A stretch of 64,000 bases of DNA from assembly GCF_002933875.1 (NCBI RefSeq), contig NZ_BFAV01000155.1, forward strand, positions 1 to 64,000. Reading direction: 5' to 3'. Below, one piece after another: positions 35,039 to 44,402 of the stretch (position 1 is the first letter of the stretch; each line of letters begins with the position of its first letter). This DNA comes from Desulfocucumis palustris. Lineage in GTDB: Bacteria; Bacillota; Desulfotomaculia; Desulfotomaculales; Desulfocucumaceae. Under the pieces are notes generated by a model that saw nothing but the letters and a program-made list of their open reading frames with translations, was not told the DNA's origin and did not search any database. Both the position numbers and the translations under genes were made by a program.

Positions 35039-36016
35039 TTGTCCAGGGATTACGACACTAAAGCGCTATTTACAAATGAAAACAAAGTTCTAGAGTCGGC
35101 GAAGGCTGTCAATGGCGCTCAATTTAAAGATAATCCATTATGGCCTTTATATGAAGAACTTGTTTTACATTACGAAAAATTACTGAAAGTCACAGCCAAA
35201 ATATCTAAGATAAGCGATATCCAGGGCCAGGTTTTAAAGGAGCATGAGTACAAAATTAAACAGGCCAATGAAAACCTTTGTCATATGGAGGAGTCCCGGC
35301 GCAAGCTTTTCTCGGATATCTCTCATGAATTGGGAACTCCCATGACCACCATTCAGGGTTATGTCAGGGCCATGCTGGACGGGGTTGTAAAACCGGACGA
35401 ATACCATTTGGAAATGGTCTACAATAAAATACTGCTGGTAAACCAGCTGGTTGAAGATCTATACGAATTATCCAAACTGGAGTCCGACCAAATTAAGTTT
35501 TATTACAAGCAGGTTATGCTTGAAGAACTGGTTGACAACCTTATCCAAAGGTTTGGAGAAGACATTACGCAACAGGGATTTAATTTTTCCCCGGGTTTCA
35601 CCGCGAGCCTGCCGGAAGACGCCTGGGTTATTCTTTCCATTGATACCGTTCGCATTGAGCAGGTAATGAACAACCTGGTTCAAAACGCCATGAAGTATAC
35701 TCCGCCGGGAGGAACTATAGGTATTAAGCCTGAGCTGCGATTTTTGGAGAAATATAATGGCATTGAAGCGCGGGGCGAGTTGATAATCAAAGTAGTTGAT
35801 ACCGGGCCGGGAATTGACGAGTCCGCGCTTCCCTACATATTTGACCGCTTTTTTAGGGAGGGCAGGGCGCAAAAGTTCTGTGGCGCAGGGCTGGGCCTTG
35901 CCATCGCCAAACAGATTATTCTAAAACACAGTGGACAAATAGGTGTGGAAAGCCGGCTTAATGCCGGAAGCACCTTTTATTTTTCCCTCCCCGTCAGAAT
36001 TGTTCCTCATCTGTAA
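35039..36016 (+). CDS. Soluble sensor histidine kinase
   Basis: A 325-aa HisKA/HATPase kinase without transmembrane segments, so it senses an internal cue or a partner protein. The N-terminal helical module (about 35-80; YEELVLHYEKLLKVTAKI) matches that of the divergent GGDEF/HD-GYP protein. The H-box is SDISHELGTP with His96, the N-box NNLVQNAMKYTPPGG, the G-boxes VVDTGPGIDE and GAGLGLAIAKQI. The TTG start follows AGGCGG at 12 nt. The cognate is almost surely the response regulator just upstream. Confidence 0.82.
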   Translation: MSRDYDTKALFTNENKVLESAKAVNGAQFKDNPLWPLYEELVLHYEKLLKVTAKISKISDIQGQVLKEHEYKIKQANENLCHMEESRRKLFSDISHELGTPMTTIQGYVRAMLDGVVKPDEYHLEMVYNKILLVNQLVEDLYELSKLESDQIKFYYKQVMLEELVDNLIQRFGEDITQQGFNFSPGFTASLPEDAWVILSIDTVRIEQVMNNLVQNAMKYTPPGGTIGIKPELRFLEKYNGIEARGELIIKVVDTGPGIDESALPYIFDRFFREGRAQKFCGAGLGLAIAKQIILKHSGQIGVESRLNAGSTFYFSLPVRIVPHL

Positions 36017-36044
36017 ATCATATCTCAACAAAAGGGTACGGTAT

Positions 36045-37904
36045 ATGTCTGAACAATCAAAGAACAGTTACGTTGAACAAATTAATAAGAATACGGCTAA
36101 GCCTGATCGCGACGTTATGAAGGTTATTCTTTTTGCCAGCGCCATCATTATACTATCAATTATACTGGTGGGCTCCTTTGTTTACTTTTTCACTGAAAAG
36201 GAAGTTGTCCGTAAATTAAAGAGCAAAGACCTGGTATATATAGCTGAATCCATCGCCTCAAAAATTGACGGACGCGTTGAAAGAGCAAAAGAAACCTCCC
36301 TCTTGCTGGCCAGGGACCCGGAAATTATCCAGTGGGTTACCGGGGGAGACAGAGCTGATTCTCCGGCGGGAAAACATGCAATAGAAAGAATTACGGAACT
36401 GTCCAGAAAATATGATTACAACAACTCTTTTGTGGTCAGTACCGTAACCAACCACTACTGGGCCGAAAGCGGCCGGATCATCGACACCATGACTCCGGCA
36501 GATCCGGATGACTCCTGGTTTTTTGAAGTAATTTCCTCCAAGCGGCCCGTTTCCGTTGTAATTGATTACAATGCGGAACGCAAGGGCACCTTTGTTTTTG
36601 TTGACGCCCTGATGGGAAATATAGAACATCCCCTGGGCGTAGCCGGGGTGGGGCTTAGTTTGGACAGCCTGTCCAAAGAATTCCAGAGGTTTAAATACGG
36701 TGAGGACAGTGACCTCTGGGTGATTGACGGACAGGGCAAAATTTACCTTTCAGACAACGTGGAACAAAACGGCAAAAACATCCGGGATTTTGTTCCGGAC
36801 AGCGTTAAAAATCAGCTGCTTAACAACTTTAACAAAAATAATAACAGTGCTTTCGACCTGGATTATAAAAATTCAAAGGGCCAGTTAATTGATTTAATCA
36901 GCTACCCGGTTAAATCCGCCGGCTGGGTGCTGGTATTGCAAATCCCCAGGAACGACACTGTTTCCTTCCTGGAAACCATCAAGTTGAATACACTGTCAGC
37001 CACGTTAATAGCCCTTATATCGATCACTTTCTTTTTCTATTTTGTATCCCGTTATTTAGCGAATCCCTATAAAAGAACCCTGCAGATGAACCAGGAACTG
37101 GAAAGCAAGGTGGCCGAAAGAACCAGGGAGCTGCACGAGAAAAATCAAAAACTTATAGACAGCATAGAATACGCCGTGAGAATACAGGAAGCCGTACTGC
37201 CTTCAAAGGATAAGTTAAGCGGTTTATTTAAAGAACACTTTATATTGTGGAAACCCAAAGACCTGGTGGGAGGAGATTTTTACTGGGTAAAAAGATTTAA
37301 AAAGGATTGCCTTGTGGTGGTGGGGGACTGTACCGGACACGGGGTTCCCGGCGCGCTGATGACCATGTTGAGCATCTCCATTCTCAATCAAATAGTTGAT
37401 GGGCATAATAAAGAAAATCCAGCCCTGCTCCTGAAAAAACTAAATAATATAATTAAACAGACCCTGGGTCAGCAAAATAGGCAAGCCCTCACCGACGACG
37501 GCCTGGATATCGGTATCTGCTATTTCAACGGGAAAAACACCATCACCTTTGCCGGGGCAAAATGCTCTCTCTACACCAGAAAAAATGATGAGTTAAAAAT
37601 TGTGAAGGGCAACAGAAAAAGCATCGGTTATGTAAAAACAGACGCAAATTATGCCTACACCAATAATTTGATCGATATTGAGGAGAATGACGTGCTCTAT
37701 ATGACCACCGACGGATATATCGACCAGGGCGGCGGGTCAAACACCTATTCCTTTGGCAAAAAACGGTTTATTGAAGTTATCAATGGCTGTTATCAAAAGC
37801 CATTGGCCCTGCAATTCGATATCTTTATTGACAAACTGAACAAATACATGGGCGACGAAATTCAAAGGGACGACATTACCGTTATGGCATTTAAGTTTTT
37901 ATAA
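36045..37904 (+). CDS. Membrane Cache-PP2C (SpoIIE/SiaA-type) phosphatase
   Basis: A 619-aa membrane protein. One helix (about 25-50), an extracytoplasmic dCache-type sensor domain, a second helix (about 316-338), a coiled linker with ELESKVAERTRELHEKNQKL, then a PP2C/SpoIIE domain opening IEYAVRIQEAVLP and holding metal-binding Asp411 (GGDFYW) and Asp428 (VGDCTGHG). SiaA, RsbU and related phosphatases reactivate anti-anti-sigma-type proteins in response to signals. No STAS or anti-sigma gene lies near. ATG 36045 has AAAGGG 8 nt upstream. Confidence 0.85.
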   Translation: MSEQSKNSYVEQINKNTAKPDRDVMKVILFASAIIILSIILVGSFVYFFTEKEVVRKLKSKDLVYIAESIASKIDGRVERAKETSLLLARDPEIIQWVTGGDRADSPAGKHAIERITELSRKYDYNNSFVVSTVTNHYWAESGRIIDTMTPADPDDSWFFEVISSKRPVSVVIDYNAERKGTFVFVDALMGNIEHPLGVAGVGLSLDSLSKEFQRFKYGEDSDLWVIDGQGKIYLSDNVEQNGKNIRDFVPDSVKNQLLNNFNKNNNSAFDLDYKNSKGQLIDLISYPVKSAGWVLVLQIPRNDTVSFLETIKLNTLSATLIALISITFFFYFVSRYLANPYKRTLQMNQELESKVAERTRELHEKNQKLIDSIEYAVRIQEAVLPSKDKLSGLFKEHFILWKPKDLVGGDFYWVKRFKKDCLVVVGDCTGHGVPGALMTMLSISILNQIVDGHNKENPALLLKKLNNIIKQTLGQQNRQALTDDGLDIGICYFNGKNTITFAGAKCSLYTRKNDELKIVKGNRKSIGYVKTDANYAYTNNLIDIEENDVLYMTTDGYIDQGGGSNTYSFGKKRFIEVINGCYQKPLALQFDIFIDKLNKYMGDEIQRDDITVMAFKFL

Positions 37905-37933
37905 AACCCCGGGATATCCCGGGGTTTTATTTT
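37903..37933 (+). terminator. Terminator after the PP2C gene
   Basis: A near-perfect palindrome AAAACCCCGGGAT/ATCCCGGGGTTTT followed by ATTTTA, reaching into the stop codon region. Confidence 0.85.
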
Positions 37934-37995
37934 ATACTGCCTGATATTAAAGCTGCTATTAAGTTAAATCTGCGAAAAGATATATTGTTATCAGT

Positions 37996-38598
37996 TTAAT
38001 TGTTATTGTCCGTTTGATTCATGTCATTAATACGCTGTTCCATTTTTTGAATCATTTTGTCCGCCTGTTCCTGGGTAAGCTTGCCGTCTGAAACTGCTTT
38101 GGAGATGGCATCCTTTCTGATTTCCTGCATTTTTTCCTTGAATTGCTCCATGGTGATGCCATGTTCGGCAATGATATCCGCAAACTTTTTACCTGATTGC
38201 AGCTCGGTTTTAAGCTGTTCGGCGGTTATGCCCAGTATATTGGCTATGTCTTCAGGATTGCCGCCAGGTCCCATAAAACCATGGCCCCTGTCATGTCCAG
38301 ACCCGAAAAAGGCAAAACCTTCATTGGATTTCATTTTATCAGCCTGCTCCTGGGTGAGCTTGCCCTGCTGCACGGCTTCATCGATCATTTGATCTTTGGT
38401 AGCCTCCACCGCTGTTTTTACCTGCTCCTCGCTCACCCCAAGATTAGCCGCGAATTTCGATATAAAGCTTTGATAAACGGCGGCGAAATCCGGTTTTTTT
38501 GCCTGTTCGGTATCGGCAAAGGCCATACTTGACATAGTCCCCACCAAAATAACCATGGCTAAAAGAATAGATCCAATGCGCCATTTTCTGGATTTCAA
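37996..38598 (-). CDS. DUF2680-like secreted protein (paralog 2)
   Basis: A 200-aa paralog of the protein at 31.3 kb. It begins with the same signal region (WRIGSILLAMVILVGTMSS) and then repeats the helix pair with LTQEQADKMI twice (about 80-90 and 180-190) around a central GHDRGHGFMGPGG segment and LGITAEQLKTELQSGKK. The TTG start has GGAGG 7 nt upstream. It lies between the PP2C gene and the two complex kinases and shares promoter motif with the first paralog. Confidence 0.75.
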   Translation of the reverse strand: MKSRKWRIGSILLAMVILVGTMSSMAFADTEQAKKPDFAAVYQSFISKFAANLGVSEEQVKTAVEATKDQMIDEAVQQGKLTQEQADKMKSNEGFAFFGSGHDRGHGFMGPGGNPEDIANILGITAEQLKTELQSGKKFADIIAEHGITMEQFKEKMQEIRKDAISKAVSDGKLTQEQADKMIQKMEQRINDMNQTDNNN

Positions 38599-38631
38599 AA
38601 TAAATCCTCCTTTTGAATTGATTTATATTAG

Positions 38632-38656
38632 CGGTGCACCGACTGTTTGTATATTA
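38632..38656 (-). promoter_or_regulatory. Shared promoter motif: -10 box plus CGGTGCACCG palindrome (copy 2)
   Basis: On the minus strand TAATAT (38651-38656), a 9-nt gap, then CGGTGCACCG (38632-38641), as for paralog 1. Two weaker 11-bp repeat units (CTTAAAGAACA, CTTAAAAAGAT) follow upstream at 38667-38688. The -35 region is poor. Confidence 0.6.
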
Positions 38657-38718
38657 ACCCTTGTTTCTTAAAGAACACTTAAAAAGATATGTAAAATCCA
38701 TGCCATATATTGTTAGAA

Positions 38719-41700
38719 TTACTTTTGATATAATTTTTTCACCAATGTCTCCAGATAGTGCTTTTCTTTAATCGATAAATCCCTGGAGGTGCAAATAAAA
38801 ACCGAAAGGCCTCTTTCCCAGCAGTGCTTGCCAATTTCCTCCAGAACTCTAAAACCATCCACTCCGGGCATGGATATATCCAAAATGAGTATATCCGGCT
38901 CCTCCTTTAAGGCCAGTTCAATACCCTTCCTGCCGTTTTCCGCCGTTAATATTTTATAGCCGCGGGGTTCCAGAATCCCGGCGACATAATCCCTCACCGA
39001 GGAATCGTCATCAACCACCAGAACAGTGGGATTCCCGCCCAGCCACCGGCATCCAATACTTTCCAGGCTATTAATCAGAACCGGTTTAACCAGCGGCTTC
39101 GGCAGGTAAGCAGCGGCAGTCCTGGGGCAGTCACAGCCGGCGCAATTACCCTGCTGCGGACACTGTATTTTACATTCTGACCGCGCCGGGACAAAAGAGT
39201 CCTCCCCGTTAGCCAGGGGCAGGGTAAAAGTGAATGTGGCGCCCTGCCCCGGCTCACTCTCCACGGAAATGCTTCCGCCATGCATTTGAATCATTCTTCT
39301 GGTGATTGCCAGACCCAGGCCCGTACCCGGGTATACTCCGGCAGAAGCAACATTTCCGGCCTGGTTGAACTCTTCAAATATTGATTCATGACAATCCCCG
39401 GGAATTCCTATACCGGTGTCGGAAACCCACAAATGGAGATATTTTTTGTTTTCCCTTGCCCCGACGGCAATCCGGCCGCCCTGGGGGGTAAATTTAAGCG
39501 CATTGGACAGAAGGTTTAAAAATATTTGCTTTAACCTTACCGGATCGGCATAAACCGAATAATAATCAGGGGCAACCATGCTGGTTACCTGCAGATTTTT
39601 TTGGGCGGCCTCCGCGCTGACAATGGATATTGCCTCCTCCAGTGGGATGGAGGGATCTATTTTTTTCAGATTAAGTTCTATTTTGCCGATTTCCAGCTTG
39701 GAAAGATCCAGCAAATCATTAATTAAATTCAGCAAATGCTGCCCGCTGTTATATATTTCACGTATGTATTTCTCCTGCTGCCGGGTTAACCCGCCCACCA
39801 CTTTGTCCAGCAGCACATCGGAAAAACTAATCACAGCGTTTAAAGGCGCCCTCAGCTCATGTGACAACGCCGCGAAATATTTGGTTTTATTCTCCCCCAG
39901 CCTTTCCAGTTCTTTGTTTTTATCTTTAAGCTGCTGGGTGACATTCCTGAGTTCCCCGGCCTGGGCCTGCAATTCCTCGGTCTGTGTCTGCAATTCCTCT
40001 GATTGGGAGGCTAATTCCTCACTCTGGGTGGTCAGTTCTTCATTTTGTTGAGCCAGTAATTCGTTGGCATGCTGAAGACGGCTGGACAGGTCATGAGTTC
40101 TTTTATAGGACAGCGCATTGTTAATGGCTACCCCCATCAAAGCGCCGATTATTTTCAACTCCCTGGTAAACCGCTCATCAAACCTATGCAGGGATGCCAG
40201 GCTCATTACACCCATAACCTCTGTGCCGAATAACAGCGGCACAGCTACAATGCTGACCGGCATTATATTGCCTCCCAGCCAGTTGACCGTATAACAGGTA
40301 TCTTCGGGTAAATCTGTAATGACCTGAACCTGCCGGGTTCTGACGGAAAGGCTTTCCAGTCCCTCTCCCAGTTTAATTGCCTCTCTTTGCTCCATTAAAT
40401 GCTGATCCGGGCAATATAATGCTTTACAGTTCAAAACCCCTTTTTCCATATCAAGCAAAAAAATTGCTCCCACCCTAAAAACAAATGACCTGCATACCGT
40501 ATCCAAACCCTTTTCCAGCATTTTTTCAATTTCCAGGGTGGAGACCAGTGCTTTAAGAACATTCTGCTCGCATTTCTGCATTGTAAAATGATGTCCCAGT
40601 TCATCGGACATTGTATTTAAAGCCTGGCCCAGAACCCCGATTTCATCATTTGTCCGGATTTTAACGCGCTTGTGGAAATCCCCTGAGGAAATGGCTTTAG
40701 CCACCCCTGCCATGTCGGTGACAGGGCTGATAACCTTGGACAACAACCCGTAGAACAAACCTAAAACCAATAATACCACCAAAAGATTGGTCATGAGAGA
40801 TTTATATAATTGAACTTTAAGCGGGCCAAATATCTCCGATGTTTCCTGTCTAACGATTAAGCCCCATCGCACTTTGGGTATATGCCGGTAGACAGCTATC
40901 ATTTCCCGGTTGTTATAACCGGTTCCTCGCCAGAAACCTTCCTCGCCCCTGACAACCCTCAAGGCGGGCTCGGAATCTAAAATATAATTAAGGGCACTTC
41001 CGGGCATACCCCGCAAATCGCTGATAACCGTTCTATTATTTGCTATAAGAATAACCTCGCCGGTATTGCCAAGATTAAATCTGCTTTCCAGCAAAGGTTG
41101 TATAACAGAGCCTATGTCAATGCGGTATACCAGCACACCCGCATATTCAGAAGCATCCGTAGCCCCGGGTTTATCCGCCGCCACCGGAACGGAAAGAGCT
41201 ATGCAGGGCTTTTCCGTGGACGGGGACAGGTAAGCATCCTGGAAATACATGCCTCCGGTTCTCAACGGGACGTTGATTATATCATCAACGGGCCGGTAGG
41301 AATTTTTGCGGTTTGAATTGCTGGAGGCCAAAATCCGGCCGGATTTGTTTACAAAATAAATTTCGTCGTAAATGCCGTATTGGGCGCTCAGTTCCTTCCA
41401 GTAACGCTCCAAATCACCGGCAGCCTGACCGGAATTATTGTTTTCTTCAGTAACCTTATCCACAAATTCCTTCACCAACGGATTTTGCGCCATAACCAGT
41501 ATTTCATTTTCCCTGTTGTTAAGCCACCGGGTGATATCATTCTTCAATATATCCGCTATAATTGTAAAATTATTTGTAATTTGTTCATTGCTTCTATTTA
41601 TCTCTTGCCAGTAGCTAAGATAAAGGTTTTTGGCTCCCAGTAAAAGTAACGCCATAAATGTAACCGTCAGCAATTTCAACCGGAGATTGCTTCTCAAAGA

Positions 41701-41742
41701 GTGCGGCAAATAATTATATAGTCTTTCAAACCGCGATGTCAT
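38719..41742 (-). CDS. Hybrid sensor kinase: Cache, HAMP, GAF, HisKA, HATPase, REC
   Basis: A 1007-aa membrane kinase. TM helices near 22-42 and 316-338 enclose an extracytoplasmic Cache domain; then HAMP (338-390), GAF (395-545), a heptad coil rich in repeats such as QSEELASQSEEL (560-615), HisKA with SHELRAP (His628), HATPase with NLLSNALKFTP, and a receiver domain (about 905-1005) with Asp955 in LILDISMPG. Between HATPase and REC a linker holds five cysteines (857, 861, 867, 870, 872), a possible metal or redox site. It starts 34 bp after the REC-PAS kinase gene in the same operon. Confidence 0.88.
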   Translation of the reverse strand: MTSRFERLYNYLPHSLRSNLRLKLLTVTFMALLLLGAKNLYLSYWQEINRSNEQITNNFTIIADILKNDITRWLNNRENEILVMAQNPLVKEFVDKVTEENNNSGQAAGDLERYWKELSAQYGIYDEIYFVNKSGRILASSNSNRKNSYRPVDDIINVPLRTGGMYFQDAYLSPSTEKPCIALSVPVAADKPGATDASEYAGVLVYRIDIGSVIQPLLESRFNLGNTGEVILIANNRTVISDLRGMPGSALNYILDSEPALRVVRGEEGFWRGTGYNNREMIAVYRHIPKVRWGLIVRQETSEIFGPLKVQLYKSLMTNLLVVLLVLGLFYGLLSKVISPVTDMAGVAKAISSGDFHKRVKIRTNDEIGVLGQALNTMSDELGHHFTMQKCEQNVLKALVSTLEIEKMLEKGLDTVCRSFVFRVGAIFLLDMEKGVLNCKALYCPDQHLMEQREAIKLGEGLESLSVRTRQVQVITDLPEDTCYTVNWLGGNIMPVSIVAVPLLFGTEVMGVMSLASLHRFDERFTRELKIIGALMGVAINNALSYKRTHDLSSRLQHANELLAQQNEELTTQSEELASQSEELQTQTEELQAQAGELRNVTQQLKDKNKELERLGENKTKYFAALSHELRAPLNAVISFSDVLLDKVVGGLTRQQEKYIREIYNSGQHLLNLINDLLDLSKLEIGKIELNLKKIDPSIPLEEAISIVSAEAAQKNLQVTSMVAPDYYSVYADPVRLKQIFLNLLSNALKFTPQGGRIAVGARENKKYLHLWVSDTGIGIPGDCHESIFEEFNQAGNVASAGVYPGTGLGLAITRRMIQMHGGSISVESEPGQGATFTFTLPLANGEDSFVPARSECKIQCPQQGNCAGCDCPRTAAAYLPKPLVKPVLINSLESIGCRWLGGNPTVLVVDDDSSVRDYVAGILEPRGYKILTAENGRKGIELALKEEPDILILDISMPGVDGFRVLEEIGKHCWERGLSVFICTSRDLSIKEKHYLETLVKKLYQK

Positions 41743-41776
41743 AAAATTTTCCCTTCTTTATATAATGTCTTCTTAA

Positions 41777-43303
41777 TTAATTGACCGGAAGAAAAACTGA
41801 AAAAGTTGTCCCCCTGCCCTCCCGGCTTTGTATTTCAATTCTTCCCCTGTGCTGTTCCACCAAAGAAAAGGAAATACTCAACCCCAGCCCGGTCCCGTTG
41901 GGTTTTGAAGAATAAAAGGGCACACCTATTTTATTGATTTTATCAGGCGGTATTCCGGGTCCTGTATCCCTGATATCCATCCTGATTTCATTGTTTTCCT
42001 CAACGAACCTTGTTTCAACCACAATGTTTCCCCGGTTTTCCATGGCTTCCATGGCATTTTGCAATATATTCAAAATAACCTGTTTGATCTGGTTGGGGTC
42101 CATCATTCCCCGGGGCATGCCGTCACTGGTATTGATATTTAACGATATATTTTTTAAAAAGGCCTGGGGCTCTATAATCGGGGCTATCTCCATAAGGATA
42201 TCGTTAATATTAACCATTTTATACTCCGGAGGTTTGGGCCTGGCCAGTTGCAGAAAATCTTGAATGACCTGGTTCATCCGGTTGGTTTCATTAATCATCA
42301 CCTGTAAAAAATCATCAGGTATTGCGGCGGCATTAGATCTGTTTAATAATAGCTGGGCGAATCCTTTAATGGAGGTCAAAGGATTCTTAAGTTCATGGGC
42401 CATACCCGCCGCCATCTGGCCGATAATGGCCAGCCTCTCCCGTTCCTTTAACAATTGCTCCTTGTTTTTAAGTTCCGTCACGTCATCGAAAACCGCAACA
42501 GCGCCTATTTTTTTACCCAGCAAATTATATATTATGTCGGTATTTATATTTAAAGTCCTCACCCCGCCCCTGCCGGCGATTTCCACTTCATACATGCGTA
42601 TGTTTTTTTCATTTTCCAAAGTATTTTTTAGTAAACTGGTATTAACAAAAAAAGGAAAGGCGTCATAGTAATATTTTTCGATTACATCATCCTTTCTCAC
42701 ACCCAGCAGTATTTCGGCCCTTTGATTTATAATTTTTATTTTAAGGTTAATATCCACAGCCACGACACCGGCAGACATACAGTGCAATATTGATTCGGCG
42801 CTAACCTGTAATTCTTCGAAGGCATTCTTCAAAGATTCCACTTCTGTTTGATGGTCCTTAACCTTTTTAAGTTTAGCCAGGGCTTTTTCCACCACAAGGT
42901 TAAGCGAACTATATTTCAGCGGTTTTTTTATGTAATCCGTGGCTCCCAGTTTTAAGGCGGCGGTTGCCACTTCTTCACTGCTGTAAGATGTCATTATAAT
43001 TACCCCGATACCGGGATGGTAAGTTTTTATTTTGGTCAACAGTTCCAATCCATTTTCCCCCGGCAATACAACGTCAAGAAGAATCAGGTCGGGCGCCTCC
43101 TTCTCCAAAAGCGCCCACGCGCTATTGGCGTCAGAAGCCAGAAAAACTTTATTTCCTTCCTTCTCCAGGTATAGCTTGGCAGTTTCAAGATGCATCTGCA
43201 TGTCGTCAACAATCAAAATCCTCCATTTTTCTGTTGCATCGTCCTTGCTTTCACTAATCATGTTTTCGTCTAAACAAAAACTGTTTAGATTGTCGCAAAC
43301 CAT
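41777..43303 (-). CDS. REC-PAS-HisKA-HATPase histidine kinase
   Basis: A 508-aa soluble kinase with a reversed layout: an N-terminal receiver domain with Asp77 in LILLDVVLPGENG, a coiled linker, a PAS domain (about 165-285; AGVVAVDINLKIKI), HisKA with MAHELKNPLTSIKGF, and a HATPase ending GTGLGLSIS. The kinase core is NtrB/Spo0A-kinase-like. Such receiver-first kinases act inside phosphorelays. ATG 43303 has AGAGG about 8 nt ahead; the in-frame TTG at 43312 overlaps that site. First gene of a pair with the hybrid kinase. Confidence 0.85.
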   Translation of the reverse strand: MVCDNLNSFCLDENMISESKDDATEKWRILIVDDMQMHLETAKLYLEKEGNKVFLASDANSAWALLEKEAPDLILLDVVLPGENGLELLTKIKTYHPGIGVIIMTSYSSEEVATAALKLGATDYIKKPLKYSSLNLVVEKALAKLKKVKDHQTEVESLKNAFEELQVSAESILHCMSAGVVAVDINLKIKIINQRAEILLGVRKDDVIEKYYYDAFPFFVNTSLLKNTLENEKNIRMYEVEIAGRGGVRTLNINTDIIYNLLGKKIGAVAVFDDVTELKNKEQLLKERERLAIIGQMAAGMAHELKNPLTSIKGFAQLLLNRSNAAAIPDDFLQVMINETNRMNQVIQDFLQLARPKPPEYKMVNINDILMEIAPIIEPQAFLKNISLNINTSDGMPRGMMDPNQIKQVILNILQNAMEAMENRGNIVVETRFVEENNEIRMDIRDTGPGIPPDKINKIGVPFYSSKPNGTGLGLSISFSLVEQHRGRIEIQSREGRGTTFSVFLPVN

Positions 43304-43543
43304 TTTTATCAACCTCTTTCAATAATTGATCACATTCAGGGCATTTGTTTATAAACATTATCTTTAGTATTTAGTCACTACATTTATCTATTTAATACTT
43401 CTATAATAGCATTAAATATCCTGGCATTTATTATTAAATTGCGTGTTATTATTTGTCGCATAACTTAAGATAATGTCTCCTTGACAGGGATAGAATCCGG
43501 CAGGTAATAAAAACATATTGATGTAAACCACTTATCGGATAAT

Positions 43544-43587
43544 AAAAAGTAGAAAACCCGGTTCCACCACCGGGTTTTCTACTTTTT
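43544..43587. terminator. Long bidirectional hairpin terminator
   Basis: An 18-bp perfect stem, AAAAAGTAGAAAACCCGG and its complement, with an 8-nt loop. It ends the minus-strand gene at 43.6 kb; the symmetrical A/T ends allow either direction. Confidence 0.9.
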
Positions 43588-43631
43588 ACAAATGGGTTAA
43601 AGATTTTGATATGAATTTATTCTATTTATTT

Positions 43632-43898
43632 TTAATTATTTGTAATATCCTCCATGTAATACAATACATAGGCTTTTTCAGGATCCTGGCGGATGGTTTC
43701 CATTACCGAAGGTCCCACGGATATTTCACCAACAAAATTGAATTCCGCGGATACGTCAAAGTCTTCCACCCCGGTTATCTTAAAACACTCGAGAACAGGG
43801 GATTTATCCTTGGTTTCAATGCCCAGCCGCAAATATTTTTCTCTGGCTTCCTCCGTCGATGCTGCAAAAATTACCCTGGTATTGGTGGGATGTCGCAT
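43632..43898 (-). CDS. Conserved hypothetical protein, 88 aa
   Basis: A small soluble protein with strand-helix-strand pattern (NTRVIFAASTEEAREKYLR, then VLECFKITGVEDFDVSAEF). I recognise no family. I start it at ATG 43898; the in-frame ATG at 43922 has no ribosome site, while AGGAGG lies 13 nt before 43898, a rather long spacer. The strong terminator downstream supports a real gene. Confidence 0.55.
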   Translation of the reverse strand: MRHPTNTRVIFAASTEEAREKYLRLGIETKDKSPVLECFKITGVEDFDVSAEFNFVGEISVGPSVMETIRQDPEKAYVLYYMEDITNN

Positions 43899-44030
43899 TT
43901 TGGTTTTTTTACCTCCTGACATCTTTTTTATTACAATTTTAATTCACCTGTGCAACAAAAACAACGTTATGTTCAAAACAAAAAAATAAAAACCCCGATA
44001 ATCCAGGGTCATTATTAACTAAAATAATTT

Positions 44031-44351
44031 TCAGATGTCCTCTCCATTCTCCTTAACCCCTCCCAGCGCCCTGGCGACATTGACGGCATGTTCCTGCTGG
44101 TGGCGGCTTAAGACCTGTTTAACCTGCTCGACATTTTTGGCAAAAACATTATGCCAGTAATGATCCACTTCAAAGGTTTTCACTTTAACAAGCTCCTCAA
44201 CCGGGTATTTGATCAGCAACCGGTGATCAATACCCTTTAGCAGGGCCATCTCCTTTCCGTCTTCCCCGGTGTTTATTTCAACCACCTTGAAATACAAATC
44301 ACACTCATCTGATTTACGTCTTACGATATCACCTGCCCTTATACAATCCAT
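44031..44351 (-). CDS. YabG N-terminal-like small protein, 106 aa
   Basis: The first 55 residues (GDIVRRKSDECDLYFKVVEI, then ALLKGIDHRLLIKYP) look like the N-terminal barrel of the spore-coat protease YabG, but the protein ends at 106 aa where YabG has about 290 and a peptidase domain. The remainder is helical (VEQVKQVLSRHQQEHAVNVA). Either a stand-alone version of that domain or a shortened gene. The ATG follows a G-rich site. A 16-bp palindrome lies 52 bp upstream. Confidence 0.6.
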   Translation of the reverse strand: MDCIRAGDIVRRKSDECDLYFKVVEINTGEDGKEMALLKGIDHRLLIKYPVEELVKVKTFEVDHYWHNVFAKNVEQVKQVLSRHQQEHAVNVARALGGVKENGEDI

Positions 44352-44402
44352 GTAAAGCCCCCCCGGAGGTTATTTGTTCTATTTATGTTTATTCCGGCAT
44401 TT

